In this document: positions 8,120 through 19,675 of the stretch, one piece after another
How the letters are laid out: each line of letters starts with the position of its first letter
How positions within the stretch are numbered: the stretch's first letter is position 1
DNA from: an uncultured Fusobacterium sp.
Lineage (GTDB): Bacteria > Fusobacteriota > Fusobacteriia > Fusobacteriales > Fusobacteriaceae
Length of the DNA stretch: 64,000 nt
Assembly: GCF_905200055.1 (NCBI RefSeq)
Contig: NZ_CAJKIS010000001.1
Location: 43,047 to 107,046 of the forward strand
Direction: 5' to 3'
Made by a program: the position numbers and the translations under genes
Notes under the pieces: generated by a model
What the model was told of the DNA's origin: nothing
The model's database searches: none
The model's input: only the letters and a program-made list of their open reading frames with translations

Positions 8120-8985
8120 TATTCCACCTCTGCAAAAAGAGCCTTAATAAACTCATTAGGATTTTCTATATCTATTTTATTAAATTTATCCTTTAATCTC
8201 AATGCCTCACATAGATATTTATCCCCTATTTTTATTGATTTTTCTTCCACTCTTTCAAAGTATTTTTTCATATCTTTTACAAGCTCTTTTTTACCACAAT
8301 ATTTATAATATACCATCTCATCTATCTCTAGCTCAATCTGTCCAAATCCCCTTGTTTTAGAGTTTCCTATTCTTAACTCTCCATTTATACTATCTCTTAG
8401 TATAAAGTATATAATCTTTAACTCTTTAAGTGAGATATTATTTACAGTTATTTCACTAAGAAAATTTTCAGTAGTATATTCAAATTTTAATGGAACAGTT
8501 GCTTTTCCTGAAAAATGATCTATTGGAGTGATAGATCTAGATTTTAAAATATCCTTTAAACTTTCACTGATCTTGTCTTCATCAGAATAAAATCTTTTTC
8601 TAGTTTCAACATTGTATAAAAAAGCATCTCCAATAAAGATTCTTGTTTTTTGAGACTTATCATCATCAGATTTTCCATAAAGTTTTTTTACTTCCTCTTC
8701 ATCATTTTCAAAAATATCCAAAGTTCTATCTCTAAATGTTCCTCTTAAACTAGAGCCGGGAATATATATCTCCCCTTTTCTCCCATCTTCAGTAACTTTT
8801 TCAGAACTACCATTATAGTCCAATTTTGTTCCTGTTCCTGATTCAGTAGTTAAAAATCCTATATAGGTTCCATCTTTCCCTTCACTGTCTTTCTCTTTAT
8901 TTCCTAGCTTTATCAATAGGGGAGACAATGGTTTTATCTTTAATTTTAAAATTAATTTGTTGTCTAATCTTAAAAACTCTTTCAT
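8119..8985 (-). CDS. cas7: Cas7-family RAMP (Csm3-like)
   Basis: A Cas7/Csm3-type backbone subunit of 288 residues. It has the first RRM strand (LKLKIKPLSPLLIKLG), a long thumb-like insert, IYIPGSSLRGTFRDRTLD (the RAMP nucleic-acid-contact loop), a block TRIFIGDAFLY, SRSITPIDHFSGKATVPLKF where other Cas7 proteins have the R-x-x-x-x-D-R segment, and the glycine loop IGNSKTRGFGQIELEI. Subunits of this kind line the crRNA and can carry the Asp that cuts target RNA; I cannot identify that Asp here with certainty. It is separated from the split cas7 upstream by nine bases. Confidence 0.85.
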   Translation of the reverse strand: MKEFLRLDNKLILKLKIKPLSPLLIKLGNKEKDSEGKDGTYIGFLTTESGTGTKLDYNGSSEKVTEDGRKGEIYIPGSSLRGTFRDRTLDIFENDEEEVKKLYGKSDDDKSQKTRIFIGDAFLYNVETRKRFYSDEDKISESLKDILKSRSITPIDHFSGKATVPLKFEYTTENFLSEITVNNISLKELKIIYFILRDSINGELRIGNSKTRGFGQIELEIDEMVYYKYCGKKELVKDMKKYFERVEEKSIKIGDKYLCEALRLKDKFNKIDIENPNEFIKALFAEVE

Positions 8986-8994
8986 TTTACCCTC

Positions 8995-9777
8995 CTATTC
9001 AATTACTAGATCAATATCGTTGATTTTTAAGAAATCCTCTTTTTTAAGAGTTCCCATTTTTCTACCAAAAAGATATTCTTTTAGATTTGATTTATCCACA
9101 TATTTAATCTCTTTTATATCCAATCTACATTTTCCTATACCTCTTGAAAGTTTACCTCCAAAAAGATCCCCTTCAAGAATATCTTGTAAAGCTAAAGCTA
9201 CCAAGTTAATTTGATATTTTTCTAAATTTTCTAACTCCATAACAAATTCAAATTTTGTTCCTGACGGTAACACATCATAGTCAAATTTAGCTCCCATTTT
9301 AGTAGCTCCAGATTCTCTGACAATTTGTAATCAATCTCTTTTTATACTTTTAATCTCTAATAATATTTTCATATCAGCTATATGTATTCTTCCAGCCATA
9401 CTTTTAAAACTATTTATTTGATCAAGATTTTTATATCCTAATTTTTTAGCTATTCTATTTTGTACTTCAACTTTTTCTCCATCTAAATTAGTATAACCAA
9501 AAATTAGTTTAACATCAGCAGAGTTTAATATATCCTTTGTATTTTTATCTTTTAAAACTATTCCATTTTCCTCTTCTAAAAATCTTTCTAATTTTGTACT
9601 TAAATATCCTCTAAATGATGAACCGGGAATATAATAAACCTCGTTACCATTTACTTTTAAACTCATAAATGGAGAGTCTTGATTATCCCCTTCTTTTCCA
9701 CTACCTATATGTAAAGCAGTTAATACTACTAATTCTCCTGTTATCTTATATCTATTTTCAAATTTTGAAAAATCCAT
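8995..9777 (-). pseudogene. cas7: Cas7 (Csm3-like) gene split by an in-frame TGA
   Basis: A complete Cas7 of about 260 codons, interrupted by one in-frame TGA at 9331-9333; there is no frameshift. The N-terminal part has ALHIGSGKEGDNQDSPF (possible catalytic Asp loop), YIPGSSFRGYLSTKLE and SMAGRIHIADMKI. After the stop the same frame continues LQIVRESGATKMGAKFDYDV and GGKLSRGIGKCRLDI, the normal Cas7 C-terminal half. The stop falls where relatives read R-D-G-(x)3-D-R, so a GGA to TGA change is the simplest origin. An ATG at 9297 preceded by GGAG at suitable distance could start the second half separately. Sequencing error, true loss, readthrough or a two-piece subunit all remain possible. Confidence 0.8.
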
Positions 9778-9778
9778 A

Positions 9779-10231
9779 TTAATTTTCCCCCTCTTCTCCT
9801 TTTAATTTCTTTTGTCCAATACTATATCTAACATATCTTTTTATCATCTCAAAAATTTCTCTATTCTTTGCATTTTCACTATCAAAAATATTTTCATCTA
9901 AGAAATTAGTTTTGAAAAATTCATAGAATTTTTTTGTTCCATCATTTTCCTCATTTCTCTTAATCTGTTCCTCTACAAATTCACCTATATTATTACTTTG
10001 AAATGAAAAATTTCTACCCTCTAATATTGAGTAAAATCTATTTAGTTGACTAGAGCTTATATTGTCTAAAGCATCTCTAAACTCCTTGCTTTCAATATAC
10101 TTTTCAAAAATCGACCTTTTACTCTCTCCTAATTTTCCATTATCTATTTTAATCTCTTTTCTGCTTTCAAGCTCTCCAAAAAGAAATTCACTTTTATACT
10201 CTTTTTTCTTTCTTTCAACAATAAATTCCAC
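9779..10231 (-). CDS. cas11: Cas11-like small subunit (Csm2-type, by context)
   Basis: A 150-residue, highly charged and predicted largely helical protein placed between the cas7-csx10 fusion and the next cas7. Type III complexes need a helical small subunit (Cas11, called Csm2 or Cmr5), and size, composition and location fit. Blocks such as IFEKYIESKEFRDALDNISS and IFEMIKRYVRYSIGQKKL look like amphipathic helices. I do not see a diagnostic sequence motif, which is normal for this fast-evolving family. It overlaps the gene before it by one base and ends one base before the next. Confidence 0.6.
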   Translation of the reverse strand: MEFIVERKKKEYKSEFLFGELESRKEIKIDNGKLGESKRSIFEKYIESKEFRDALDNISSSQLNRFYSILEGRNFSFQSNNIGEFVEEQIKRNEENDGTKKFYEFFKTNFLDENIFDSENAKNREIFEMIKRYVRYSIGQKKLKGEEGEN

Positions 10232-11835
10232 TATTTTTCACCTCTCTTACCAGAGATTATTACTCTTCCAAATCCCTCATTTTTTCTAAGTCCAAGCCCT
10301 TTTTCTTCTATTTTCTCAAGTTTTAGTAAAACCCTATTAAAATCTTCTATCTCATAAGTTAAAACACTTCCCCTAGTGATTACCAATTCATCAACTTTTC
10401 TAATATTGTTAATTATATTATATCCACCTAGTTTACCTGTATTTATATAGCTCTTATCCTCTCTAAATTTCAAATCATCAATTCCAACTAATGCTTTGAA
10501 TTGCTCTCCCACATTATATACAGTATTAAATGGTAAAATTAAATCTGATTGTAGATCAAAAGTTAAAATCTTCTCATTAGCTTGTTTTTGTAGTTTTAAA
10601 ACTCTTTCTTTTATATCTGATTTTTTACTTTCATATTTACCAAATGTTATAACTGCTTTTCCAAAACCTTTTGATTTCATCTTTCCTAGATAGATTGTGT
10701 AGTTTTCATTCTCCTTAATCAATCCATCTGGTAAAACTATATCTCCAGATAATTTTTCATCACATTGTAGGTATTCACTATTAAATAACATTCCATCTTC
10801 CACCGATTTAGTTTGAGAGTTGATTTTTATGCTAATCTCATTTCCCTTTGCTTTTAATATAGAAGTTCCTTTTCTCTCTAATTTAACAGCTTTTCCCTTT
10901 GTTTTGTCCTCTATTTCATTTCTAGAGTCTATTATCTTATCTACCTCTATCTTCTTCCCATCTACTGCATACTTTGTTACAAATTTACTTGCAAGATTAA
11001 CTTCACCTAAAGTTGCATCTGATGCCTCTATAGAAAGAAGATTTTCCAATGGAATTTCTTGAGAAGTTGCAAAATACTCTATCAATGCCCCTCTAACAGT
11101 TGACCCTTGAATAGAATCTCTCACCTCTACATAGTTCCCTACCTCTCTTCCTGTCAATATAAATGGCTCTTGTAAATTTAAAGTATAACTATATTTTTTT
11201 AACTCTCCATTTAATTTTATCTTTGATTTTTTATTGCTATTTGTGAAAAGCTTAGATATTATCTTATTGATACTATTTTCATTTTCTAGCTCTCTTCCCT
11301 CAATAGCAACTTCTACCTTTCCAATTCCTCTAGATTTAAAACCACCAATAGTGTCTAAATGGAATAAACAAGCTAATATAAACTTCAGATCCTCTCTATT
11401 TATTCTATCTGGAACCTCAATTTCACCTTTAAATTCTGCTCCATCTAATATGTGTTCATATCTAAAAAGAGAGTTGTGAACTGTTGTTCTTGTCTTTCTA
11501 TCTATTTTTATTCCATATCTATCATCTACACTGTAATTTTCATTATTTAAAATTAGATTAGAGAATCTTATCTTATTAAATCCATTTTCTTTTATATAGT
11601 TTCCCTCTTTACCAAAATATTTCTCTAAAAACTCATCTTTTGCCTTTTCTGACTCTCCCAATCCCAACTTAAATTGAGTTACTCTCTCTTTTAAAATCCC
11701 CTTAATATGTTTTCCATTAAAAAAAGGTTTTCCCTCACTATCTACCTTTACAACTACATCTATATCTTTCCCTATTATCCCTAAAGATGCTGTAAGAGCT
11801 GGGGTTTTAAGTTTAACTGTGTAATTAATTTTCAT
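10231..11835 (-). CDS. Cas7-Csx10 (Cas5-like) fusion, type III-D
   Basis: A 534-residue protein containing two RAMP units. Residues 1 to about 190 form a Cas7-like module (FFNGKHIKGILKERV loop and GGFKSRGIGKVEV glycine loop). The rest is Csx10-like, the Cas5 equivalent of III-D, with EPFILTGREVGNYVEV, STVRGALIEYF, a glycine loop KMKSKGFGKAVITFG and a final GLGLRKNEGFGRVII. Csx10 caps the crRNA 5' handle next to Cas10; a fused Cas7 would fix subunit order at that end. I start at the ATG 11 bases inside cas10, with ggtgg 8 bases before it; a GTG twelve bases upstream is the alternative. Confidence 0.75.
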   Translation of the reverse strand: MKINYTVKLKTPALTASLGIIGKDIDVVVKVDSEGKPFFNGKHIKGILKERVTQFKLGLGESEKAKDEFLEKYFGKEGNYIKENGFNKIRFSNLILNNENYSVDDRYGIKIDRKTRTTVHNSLFRYEHILDGAEFKGEIEVPDRINREDLKFILACLFHLDTIGGFKSRGIGKVEVAIEGRELENENSINKIISKLFTNSNKKSKIKLNGELKKYSYTLNLQEPFILTGREVGNYVEVRDSIQGSTVRGALIEYFATSQEIPLENLLSIEASDATLGEVNLASKFVTKYAVDGKKIEVDKIIDSRNEIEDKTKGKAVKLERKGTSILKAKGNEISIKINSQTKSVEDGMLFNSEYLQCDEKLSGDIVLPDGLIKENENYTIYLGKMKSKGFGKAVITFGKYESKKSDIKERVLKLQKQANEKILTFDLQSDLILPFNTVYNVGEQFKALVGIDDLKFREDKSYINTGKLGGYNIINNIRKVDELVITRGSVLTYEIEDFNRVLLKLEKIEEKGLGLRKNEGFGRVIISGKRGEK

Positions 11836-13507
11836 CAACTTCACCACCTACAAAATCATATAACTCTACAATATCAAAAATATTATTAAAATATCTTTCA
11901 AACTCTTGATAATCATAATCTATATTGTAATTTTCCTTTATAAATTTAATATGTCCATCTTTCATCTTAGAAAGAATATTTATAAACTCCATTTTCTTTT
12001 CAAAATCCTCTAATTTCTCATCTCTTTTTAACTCATATATATATCTTAATTTATTCTTTGGAAACTTAATCTTTTTAAGTTCTTTTATTGTTTCAAATAA
12101 TTTCTCTACATTTTTAACTTTTAAATTTCCCTCTATATTAATAGCATATGCCCTTTCTATAACTCTATTATTTTCAAAATCTATCTTCTTTCTAAAAGCA
12201 TCTATATCCACACAACCTTCAGAACCTATAACTTGGAAATCAATAAACCCTGTTTGTGCATTATGCTCATATCTCTTAGCTTTAGCAAGTTTTTGAAGTT
12301 TTAATGCCTGATCAAAAAGTTGAAAGGCTGGTGTTTTAGATTTTGCTATAATAACCCCAGATGAAGAGGTGATTTTACTATCATTAGCCTTTGTTTTTGA
12401 TATATATTTTTTCATCTTTTCTTCAAATATTTTTTGGAATTTTTCAGATAATTCTAATACTAATTCTGGATTAAATACTGCACAAACATCATCTCCTCCA
12501 ACTATTAGAAACTCCCCAATTATTCTCTTATTCTCTTTGCCTTGGAAAATATCTTTTATAGTATCAATCAAAGCCTCTTTTGTATTTTTATCCAATGTTT
12601 CACTAAATTCTTTTAAAAATTCTAAATATTTTTCCTCAACATTTGAACTACTTTTATCATTTTTAAACTTTTGAGATATATTTTTTAAGAAATCTCCTAA
12701 ACCATCTCCATCACTATACATAAATCCTATAAAACTCTTTCCATTTTCATAGCCACTTATCTCTGTTCCAAGCTCTATATCTTTAAATTCCTCTTTTACA
12801 TAATTATAGAAACTAATTTTCTTTTCACTTTCAGTATCTTTAACTCTATTTGAGAATATAAGTTTTCTTAAACACTCTTCACAGATAATGCCTTTATTGT
12901 CTCCAGTTGTACCTGTTAAATCCTTTATTTGCTCTCTCAAAGCTGGTATTCTCAATGAATAATTATCAAGAATTCCCTCTCCATCTTTTACAATTAACCC
13001 TATATCTTCTAAATCTCTCTCTAAATTCTCCACTGATATTTGAGCTGAATTTTTTCCACAAATTTCACATTTTTCAACTCCTATAAAATCAAGATTCATC
13101 ATAGGAAAACCTTTGCTCTTTTCAACTGCTGTATTTTGAGCTAGTTTATCTATATCTTCCCAAATCTTTCTTTTATTTTTACTATTATCCTTTCCAACTC
13201 TATATTCAGTTTCAATATATGAGACTACCACTTTAGAATTAGGAGCCTCTTTTTTATATACTCTTTTTACCTCTTTAGCTATATTTTTAGCTGTGTCTTC
13301 ATCATCTACAAAAAACTTGGCATTTCCAGCTCCTACATAGATAATATCTTCCCCTTTAACTCCGTTACTTTTCAGTATTTCAGGAACAACTACTTGATTT
13401 AGATAATCTAAAAGATAACTTGCCCCTCTTATTATTCTCAACTTGTTAGTAGAAAATAAAAAATCTTTAATTTTAACTGTTTCCACAGTTACAATATATC
13501 TTGACAT
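11825..13507 (-). CDS. cas10: Cas10 with intact GGDD cyclase, no HD domain
   Basis: The large subunit of the type III effector, 560 residues. The first palm domain begins at once (SRYIVTVETVKIKDFLFS, with IIRGASYLLDYLN), so the N-terminal HD nuclease domain is absent, as known for subtype III-D. A four-Cys zinc element sits at 147/150 and 209/212 (CEIC...CEEC). The second palm has YSDGDGLGDFL (264-274) and the cyclase motif IVGGDDVCAVF with GGDD at 337-340. The intact GGDD predicts synthesis of cyclic oligoadenylate when target RNA is bound. Ribosome site aaggggg precedes the ATG. No DNA-cutting activity is expected, so protection should rely on signalling and RNA cleavage. Confidence 0.93.
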   Translation of the reverse strand: MSRYIVTVETVKIKDFLFSTNKLRIIRGASYLLDYLNQVVVPEILKSNGVKGEDIIYVGAGNAKFFVDDEDTAKNIAKEVKRVYKKEAPNSKVVVSYIETEYRVGKDNSKNKRKIWEDIDKLAQNTAVEKSKGFPMMNLDFIGVEKCEICGKNSAQISVENLERDLEDIGLIVKDGEGILDNYSLRIPALREQIKDLTGTTGDNKGIICEECLRKLIFSNRVKDTESEKKISFYNYVKEEFKDIELGTEISGYENGKSFIGFMYSDGDGLGDFLKNISQKFKNDKSSSNVEEKYLEFLKEFSETLDKNTKEALIDTIKDIFQGKENKRIIGEFLIVGGDDVCAVFNPELVLELSEKFQKIFEEKMKKYISKTKANDSKITSSSGVIIAKSKTPAFQLFDQALKLQKLAKAKRYEHNAQTGFIDFQVIGSEGCVDIDAFRKKIDFENNRVIERAYAINIEGNLKVKNVEKLFETIKELKKIKFPKNKLRYIYELKRDEKLEDFEKKMEFINILSKMKDGHIKFIKENYNIDYDYQEFERYFNNIFDIVELYDFVGGEVDEN

Positions 13508-13517
13508 AAATACCCCC

Positions 13518-14183
13518 TTAGCTATTTATTTTTATCTTTCCATAACCATTATTATTTTTATAGCCTACTCCATTTTTCAGTCCATAATTTAATATAGTTT
13601 CAAAGTTATTGATAAGATCACTGTTTATATTTTTAAAATTTAATTTTAATTTTCCTTTAAAAGCTGTTGTTATAAATTCATTTAATTGAATTTCTACACT
13701 TTCAAACTCTTTCTCTAATATGATAATTTTTTCAATATCCTCTTTTAAAATAGTGATTTTATTTTCTTTAGGCAAATCTCTATTGAATTTTCTTAATAGC
13801 CAAGAAAAAAATAGATAATTTGAATACTCCCCTTTGAAGTTTGAGCCAACTTTAAATAGAGTTGGTGTTAAAAACTCCACCATTAATATTTTATTCTCCA
13901 ATAATCTCTTAGTTTTTTCAAATTTAATCTCTTGAATATCCAAGTTTAAATCCAAAATACTCAATTTTTTATTATTTAGCTTTAACTTGGTAAGCTCGTT
14001 TATTACATTATTTAGGCTATCCTTTTCTCCTAGCTCTAAAATTAAAAATTCTCTTTCCAATTCCACCTTTTTTAAATTAAAATTGTCTTTCTGTAAGTTA
14101 AAAATTTTTAAAAATTCATCCTCTAAAATCTCCCCTTTTATATATCTTGTTCTCCCTTTAAATTTAATTATCAATCTATACAT
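13518..14183 (-). CDS. cas6: Cas6 crRNA-processing endoribonuclease
   Basis: Cas6 cuts the precursor transcript inside each repeat. The 221-residue protein has the Cas6 landmarks: LTPTLFKVGSNF in the middle (usual SPTPFxxxG) and the C-terminal glycine-rich loop NGVGYKNNNGYGKI, which contacts repeat RNA. The catalytic His usually found in the N-terminal part is not obvious, which is common in this diverse family. It is the first gene of the minus-strand operon, with aaggaag 9 bases before the ATG, and is followed by cas10 after ten bases. Its substrate should be the 37-base repeat found at 4.7, 60.1 and 62.2 kb. Confidence 0.85.
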   Translation of the reverse strand: MYRLIIKFKGRTRYIKGEILEDEFLKIFNLQKDNFNLKKVELEREFLILELGEKDSLNNVINELTKLKLNNKKLSILDLNLDIQEIKFEKTKRLLENKILMVEFLTPTLFKVGSNFKGEYSNYLFFSWLLRKFNRDLPKENKITILKEDIEKIIILEKEFESVEIQLNEFITTAFKGKLKLNFKNINSDLINNFETILNYGLKNGVGYKNNNGYGKIKINS

Positions 14184-14344
14184 ATCTATACTTCCTTTAT
14201 CTTATATATTTTGATTTTACTATATTATCTAAAAAAATCAATATAACTATTCTTATTTTTTTTATTTTAGATTAATTTATAATTTTTTTATCAAATATGA
14301 TATAATGTATATATATCTAATTATTAAAGAGAGGTAATATAGGA
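14184..14344. promoter_or_regulatory. Divergent control region between cas6 operon and CARF-like gene
   Basis: A 161-base AT-rich gap separating two divergent units. A TATAAT at 14301-14306 fits a -10 for the rightward gene but has no convincing -35. On the minus strand ttgatt near 14240 is a weak -35 for the cas operon. Sharing one short region suggests co-regulation of the interference operon and the putative effector. Confidence 0.5.
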
Positions 14345-16045
14345 TTGAAAAGAGAAGATATTTTTAAAAATTTTGAACAATCTTTTAAAAACTCAAAAGT
14401 TAGAAATAGTATTGAAGAGGTGGAGCTTTCTTTAAAATATCACTTAAATGAAAGCTACGATTTAAAGGAGTTTATAGATTTTTATAAGATAGATGTTAAA
14501 GAGTATCAAGAGAGATTTGCTGAAGAGAGAAAAAATATAACAAAGTTAATAACTGCTATAAGTCTAACTAAAACTGATATGTTTGAAAAAATAGAAAAAT
14601 TACCTTTTTTAAAGACAATAGATGTTTTTGACAAAGTTAATACTATATATTTTTTATATACTAAAGAGAGTGATAAAAAATTTCAAGAGATTAAGAAGTA
14701 TTATAAAAATAGCAATAAAATTAAAATAAAAGGTCAGTTAATAGATGGTGAAGATATTTCTAGTATGTTAAAATATCTAAAAGGATTGGTTATAGATAAT
14801 AAGATAAGTAAAGATGATACATTGATTGACTCTTCACTGGGATTAAAATTAACAGGAATTGCTATGTATAAACTAGCTGTTGAACATGGGATAAAAACAG
14901 TTACTTGGAAAGATTTTCAAATGCCTGTTTATACTAAAATTGACAATGAATATGAAATTGATGATAGTAAAAATGGAAAGAGAGTTCCCCTTTTAGCTGA
15001 ACTTAAATTTATGGAGGAGCCTACAGATGAAAATATCAGAATTTATCAAGCTATAAATAATGAGATTGAAAAATTTAACTTCCATGCTGTTGCCAACTAT
15101 TATAGAAATATGAAAATGAAAGACTATTCTTTCTTTTATGATGAACTAGGGAATCTTATAAATTTAACTAATATTTTAGAGATTAATTCAGAAAGTTTTT
15201 ATAAATCTATAGCTAATTTTTTAGAGAGGATTTTTACTCACAACTTCAGTGAAAAAATTGTAGTTGAAAAGATAAGATATATAGTACTTAGACTTGCTCT
15301 GTTAATTGATTACAAAGATATTGAAAATCCTAAGTTTAAATTTACTAATGAGGAAATTGAACAGGAGAAAGAGAATTTAAAAAGATATAAATTAAATAGC
15401 AAAAAAATGCAGGAAAAACTCTATTATGCACTTATTTTAAAATATCTATTTGCAAACTCTGAACTTTCAATGTTAAATGAAAAAATTTCTAAATCCATCT
15501 TTCAAATTATATTTAAAGATAAAAATATAGATCTTGATTTGGATAGTGATGAATATATTGAAAAGTTATTTGCTAATGAAAGGGATTTTGATGAGATTGC
15601 AGAATACCTTGATTTTAGAGAAATTTTAATAGAGGAAGAATATAACTTAGTAGATCTTAAAGGCCATACTCTATATTTAAGAAAATTTGGAATAGAGATA
15701 GATTTAAAAAATGAAATAAATGATATTTTCTTTAAAAGTGGAAGTGGAAAAGTTCATGCAATCGCTATTCCAATAATAAGATTATTAAAAGAGGGCAATA
15801 ATACTTATGATTTAAGAAATTTAGAAGGTAATGAGTGGACTAAAACAACATTTGCTAAAAATAAAACCATATTAAAAAATAAGATAATGGTTAATCTAAA
15901 TAATTTAGTTAGAAAAAAATTAAGAGATAGAAATTATGAAGAAAAGGATTTTATCGAAGAAGTTTTTGAAGGAACAGGATCAACTAAAAAATACAGCAGC
16001 TTTTTAAAAATTGAGATTAACAGTTATTTCTTAGATTATAAATAG
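14345..16045 (+). CDS. CARF-like protein divergent from the III-D operon; candidate cOA-responsive effector
   Basis: A 566-residue protein I cannot place in a named family. Residues 94-190 alternate strands and helices in a Rossmann-like order: DKVNTIYFLYT, a helix, KIKIKGQLID, a helix, then DDTLIDSSLGLKLTGIAMYK (157-176). The last block matches the CARF pattern strand-D-x-(T/S)-x-G-x-K-x, the site that binds cyclic oligoadenylate in type III accessory proteins. The central 200 residues look helical. The C-terminal 130 residues (from about 430) contain FFKSGSGKVHAIAIPI and a basic helix; no HEPN R-x4-6-H, PD-(D/E)xK or protease motif is evident. The start is a TTG with gagagg 10 bases upstream. 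A binding-only or regulatory protein is the alternative. Confidence 0.55.
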   Translation: MKREDIFKNFEQSFKNSKVRNSIEEVELSLKYHLNESYDLKEFIDFYKIDVKEYQERFAEERKNITKLITAISLTKTDMFEKIEKLPFLKTIDVFDKVNTIYFLYTKESDKKFQEIKKYYKNSNKIKIKGQLIDGEDISSMLKYLKGLVIDNKISKDDTLIDSSLGLKLTGIAMYKLAVEHGIKTVTWKDFQMPVYTKIDNEYEIDDSKNGKRVPLLAELKFMEEPTDENIRIYQAINNEIEKFNFHAVANYYRNMKMKDYSFFYDELGNLINLTNILEINSESFYKSIANFLERIFTHNFSEKIVVEKIRYIVLRLALLIDYKDIENPKFKFTNEEIEQEKENLKRYKLNSKKMQEKLYYALILKYLFANSELSMLNEKISKSIFQIIFKDKNIDLDLDSDEYIEKLFANERDFDEIAEYLDFREILIEEEYNLVDLKGHTLYLRKFGIEIDLKNEINDIFFKSGSGKVHAIAIPIIRLLKEGNNTYDLRNLEGNEWTKTTFAKNKTILKNKIMVNLNNLVRKKLRDRNYEEKDFIEEVFEGTGSTKKYSSFLKIEINSYFLDYK

Positions 16046-16084
16046 GATATATAGAAGATTATTAAAAAAATAATTGAATAAAAG

Positions 16085-16130
16085 AAAAAGCTTTTTATGA
16101 TTAATTTATCATAGAAAGCTTTTTTATTAC
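16085..16130. terminator. Bidirectional terminator after CARF-like gene
   Basis: Long stem aaaagctttttatgat / atcatagaaagctttt followed by T-rich sequence on the plus strand and an A-rich start that gives T on the minus strand. It serves the convergent pair on either side. Confidence 0.8.
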
Positions 16131-16137
16131 TTTAAAC

Positions 16138-16920
16138 TTATTTTTTATAGTATGAAAAGTATAAAAATGCTGGTAGGAAAACTCCACCTGATAAAAAGTT
16201 TCCTATTGAAGTAGGAAGAAAATGGTTAATAAATATCTCTCCTAACTGAAATGTTTCTGGGGAAAAAATCTTTCCAACAGCTATAATAAACATATTTGCA
16301 ACAACGTGTTGATATCCACAAACTACAAATAGCATTATAGGAAACCAACAACCAAAAATTTTCCCTGTTACATCATTGGCACTCATGGACATAATAATTC
16401 CCATAATAACAAGAATATTACAGAAAAATCCACTTGCAACACATTGAGAAAATGAAAGGCTTATTTTAGAAATTCCAGTATCTAAAAAAACTTTTTGAAT
16501 AATAGGAGAGTTAAAAATTCCAGCATAATATCCTAGATATGCAGTAAAAACACTTCCTAAAAAATTTCCTATCCATACTATAGTAAGATTTTTTATTAAA
16601 TTTGAAAATTTAAGCTCTTTTGTAAAAAATGCAAGGGATAAAAGACTGTTTCCTGTAAAAAGAGATGCACCAGTAAACACACAAAGCATAAGCCCTATTG
16701 GGAATATACAAGCCCCGATAACTTTTGAAAACCCAACATCAAAAGTTTGAGCAAGAGTTTGTGATGCTATTATATTTCCAATCCCAGCAAGTGCAATAAA
16801 CATCCCTGCTACAAATCCAGAAACAAGAGTTTTCATCATGCTTTTTTCATTTCCACGAGATACTCCCATAGAGATAATAGCAGAAGTTATTTCTGAGGGA
16901 TTTAAAAAAGATTGAGTCAT
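16138..16920 (-). CDS. Formate/nitrite transporter (FNT) family channel
   Basis: An FNT-family channel, a pentameric inner-membrane protein passing formate, nitrite or related small anions. About 260 residues with six hydrophobic segments. Family signatures are visible: MTQSFLNPSEITSAIIS at the N-terminus, FTGASLFTGNSLL (first broken helix) and GCWFPIMLFVVCGYQHVVAN (second broken helix, containing the central His). The start is at the ATG 6 bases after aggaggttc; a longer frame 33 bases upstream has no ribosome site. In a fermenter formate efflux is the likely job. It stands alone, divergent from the GH63 gene. Confidence 0.92.
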   Translation of the reverse strand: MTQSFLNPSEITSAIISMGVSRGNEKSMMKTLVSGFVAGMFIALAGIGNIIASQTLAQTFDVGFSKVIGACIFPIGLMLCVFTGASLFTGNSLLSLAFFTKELKFSNLIKNLTIVWIGNFLGSVFTAYLGYYAGIFNSPIIQKVFLDTGISKISLSFSQCVASGFFCNILVIMGIIMSMSANDVTGKIFGCWFPIMLFVVCGYQHVVANMFIIAVGKIFSPETFQLGEIFINHFLPTSIGNFLSGGVFLPAFLYFSYYKK

Positions 16921-17145
16921 TTCGAACCTCCTAAAATTTTTAAGTTTGATCATTTATCATATCAGAATCTTTACCTTTTTTATCAACTTTTTTACTGATT
17001 GAATATTAACATAATTTTTTTTATTTGTCAATAAACCTAAGATATCAAAGTTTATTTTTTTATATAATAGATCAATTTATTATTTTGAAAAAATCTAACA
17101 TAAAAAAATTACTTCAAATAAATTTTACATATTAAATAATATTAA

Positions 17146-17174
17146 TTGACAATTATCCTTATAAAATGTATTAT
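17146..17174 (+). promoter_or_regulatory. Promoter of GH63 gene
   Basis: TTGACA, 17 bases, TATTAT: a near-consensus housekeeping promoter 70 bases upstream of the start. The rest of the 292-base gap between the FNT and GH63 genes is AT-rich with nothing else recognisable. Confidence 0.7.
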
Positions 17175-17227
17175 TATAATATAAAAAGTATTGTTTAAAA
17201 CAAACTTTATTCTTAACTAAAAAATAA

Positions 17228-19501
<2,274 letters not shown>

Positions 19502-19513
19502 ATAGATATTTTA

Positions 19514-19557
19514 TACCTAATAACTTATTTAATAGATAAGTTATTAGGTATTTTTTT
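19514..19557 (+). terminator. Strong terminator after GH63 gene
   Basis: Perfect 14-bp stem tacctaataactta / taagttattaggta with a nine-base loop and seven T. Confidence 0.92.
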
Positions 19558-19611
19558 AGTAAATTAGAAAAAATAATATGTTAATGCAATGTAAAAATTC
19601 TGTAAAAAAAG

Positions 19612-19640
19612 TTGAAAACAAAAAAAATAACAGTTATAAT
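19612..19640 (+). promoter_or_regulatory. Promoter of CNNM/CorC-like gene
   Basis: TTGAAA, 17 bases, TATAAT, ending 35 bases before the ATG, followed by an aggaggt ribosome site. Confidence 0.7.
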
Positions 19641-19675
19641 AGTTTTCAATTAAAGATTGTTATTAGGAGGTTTTT

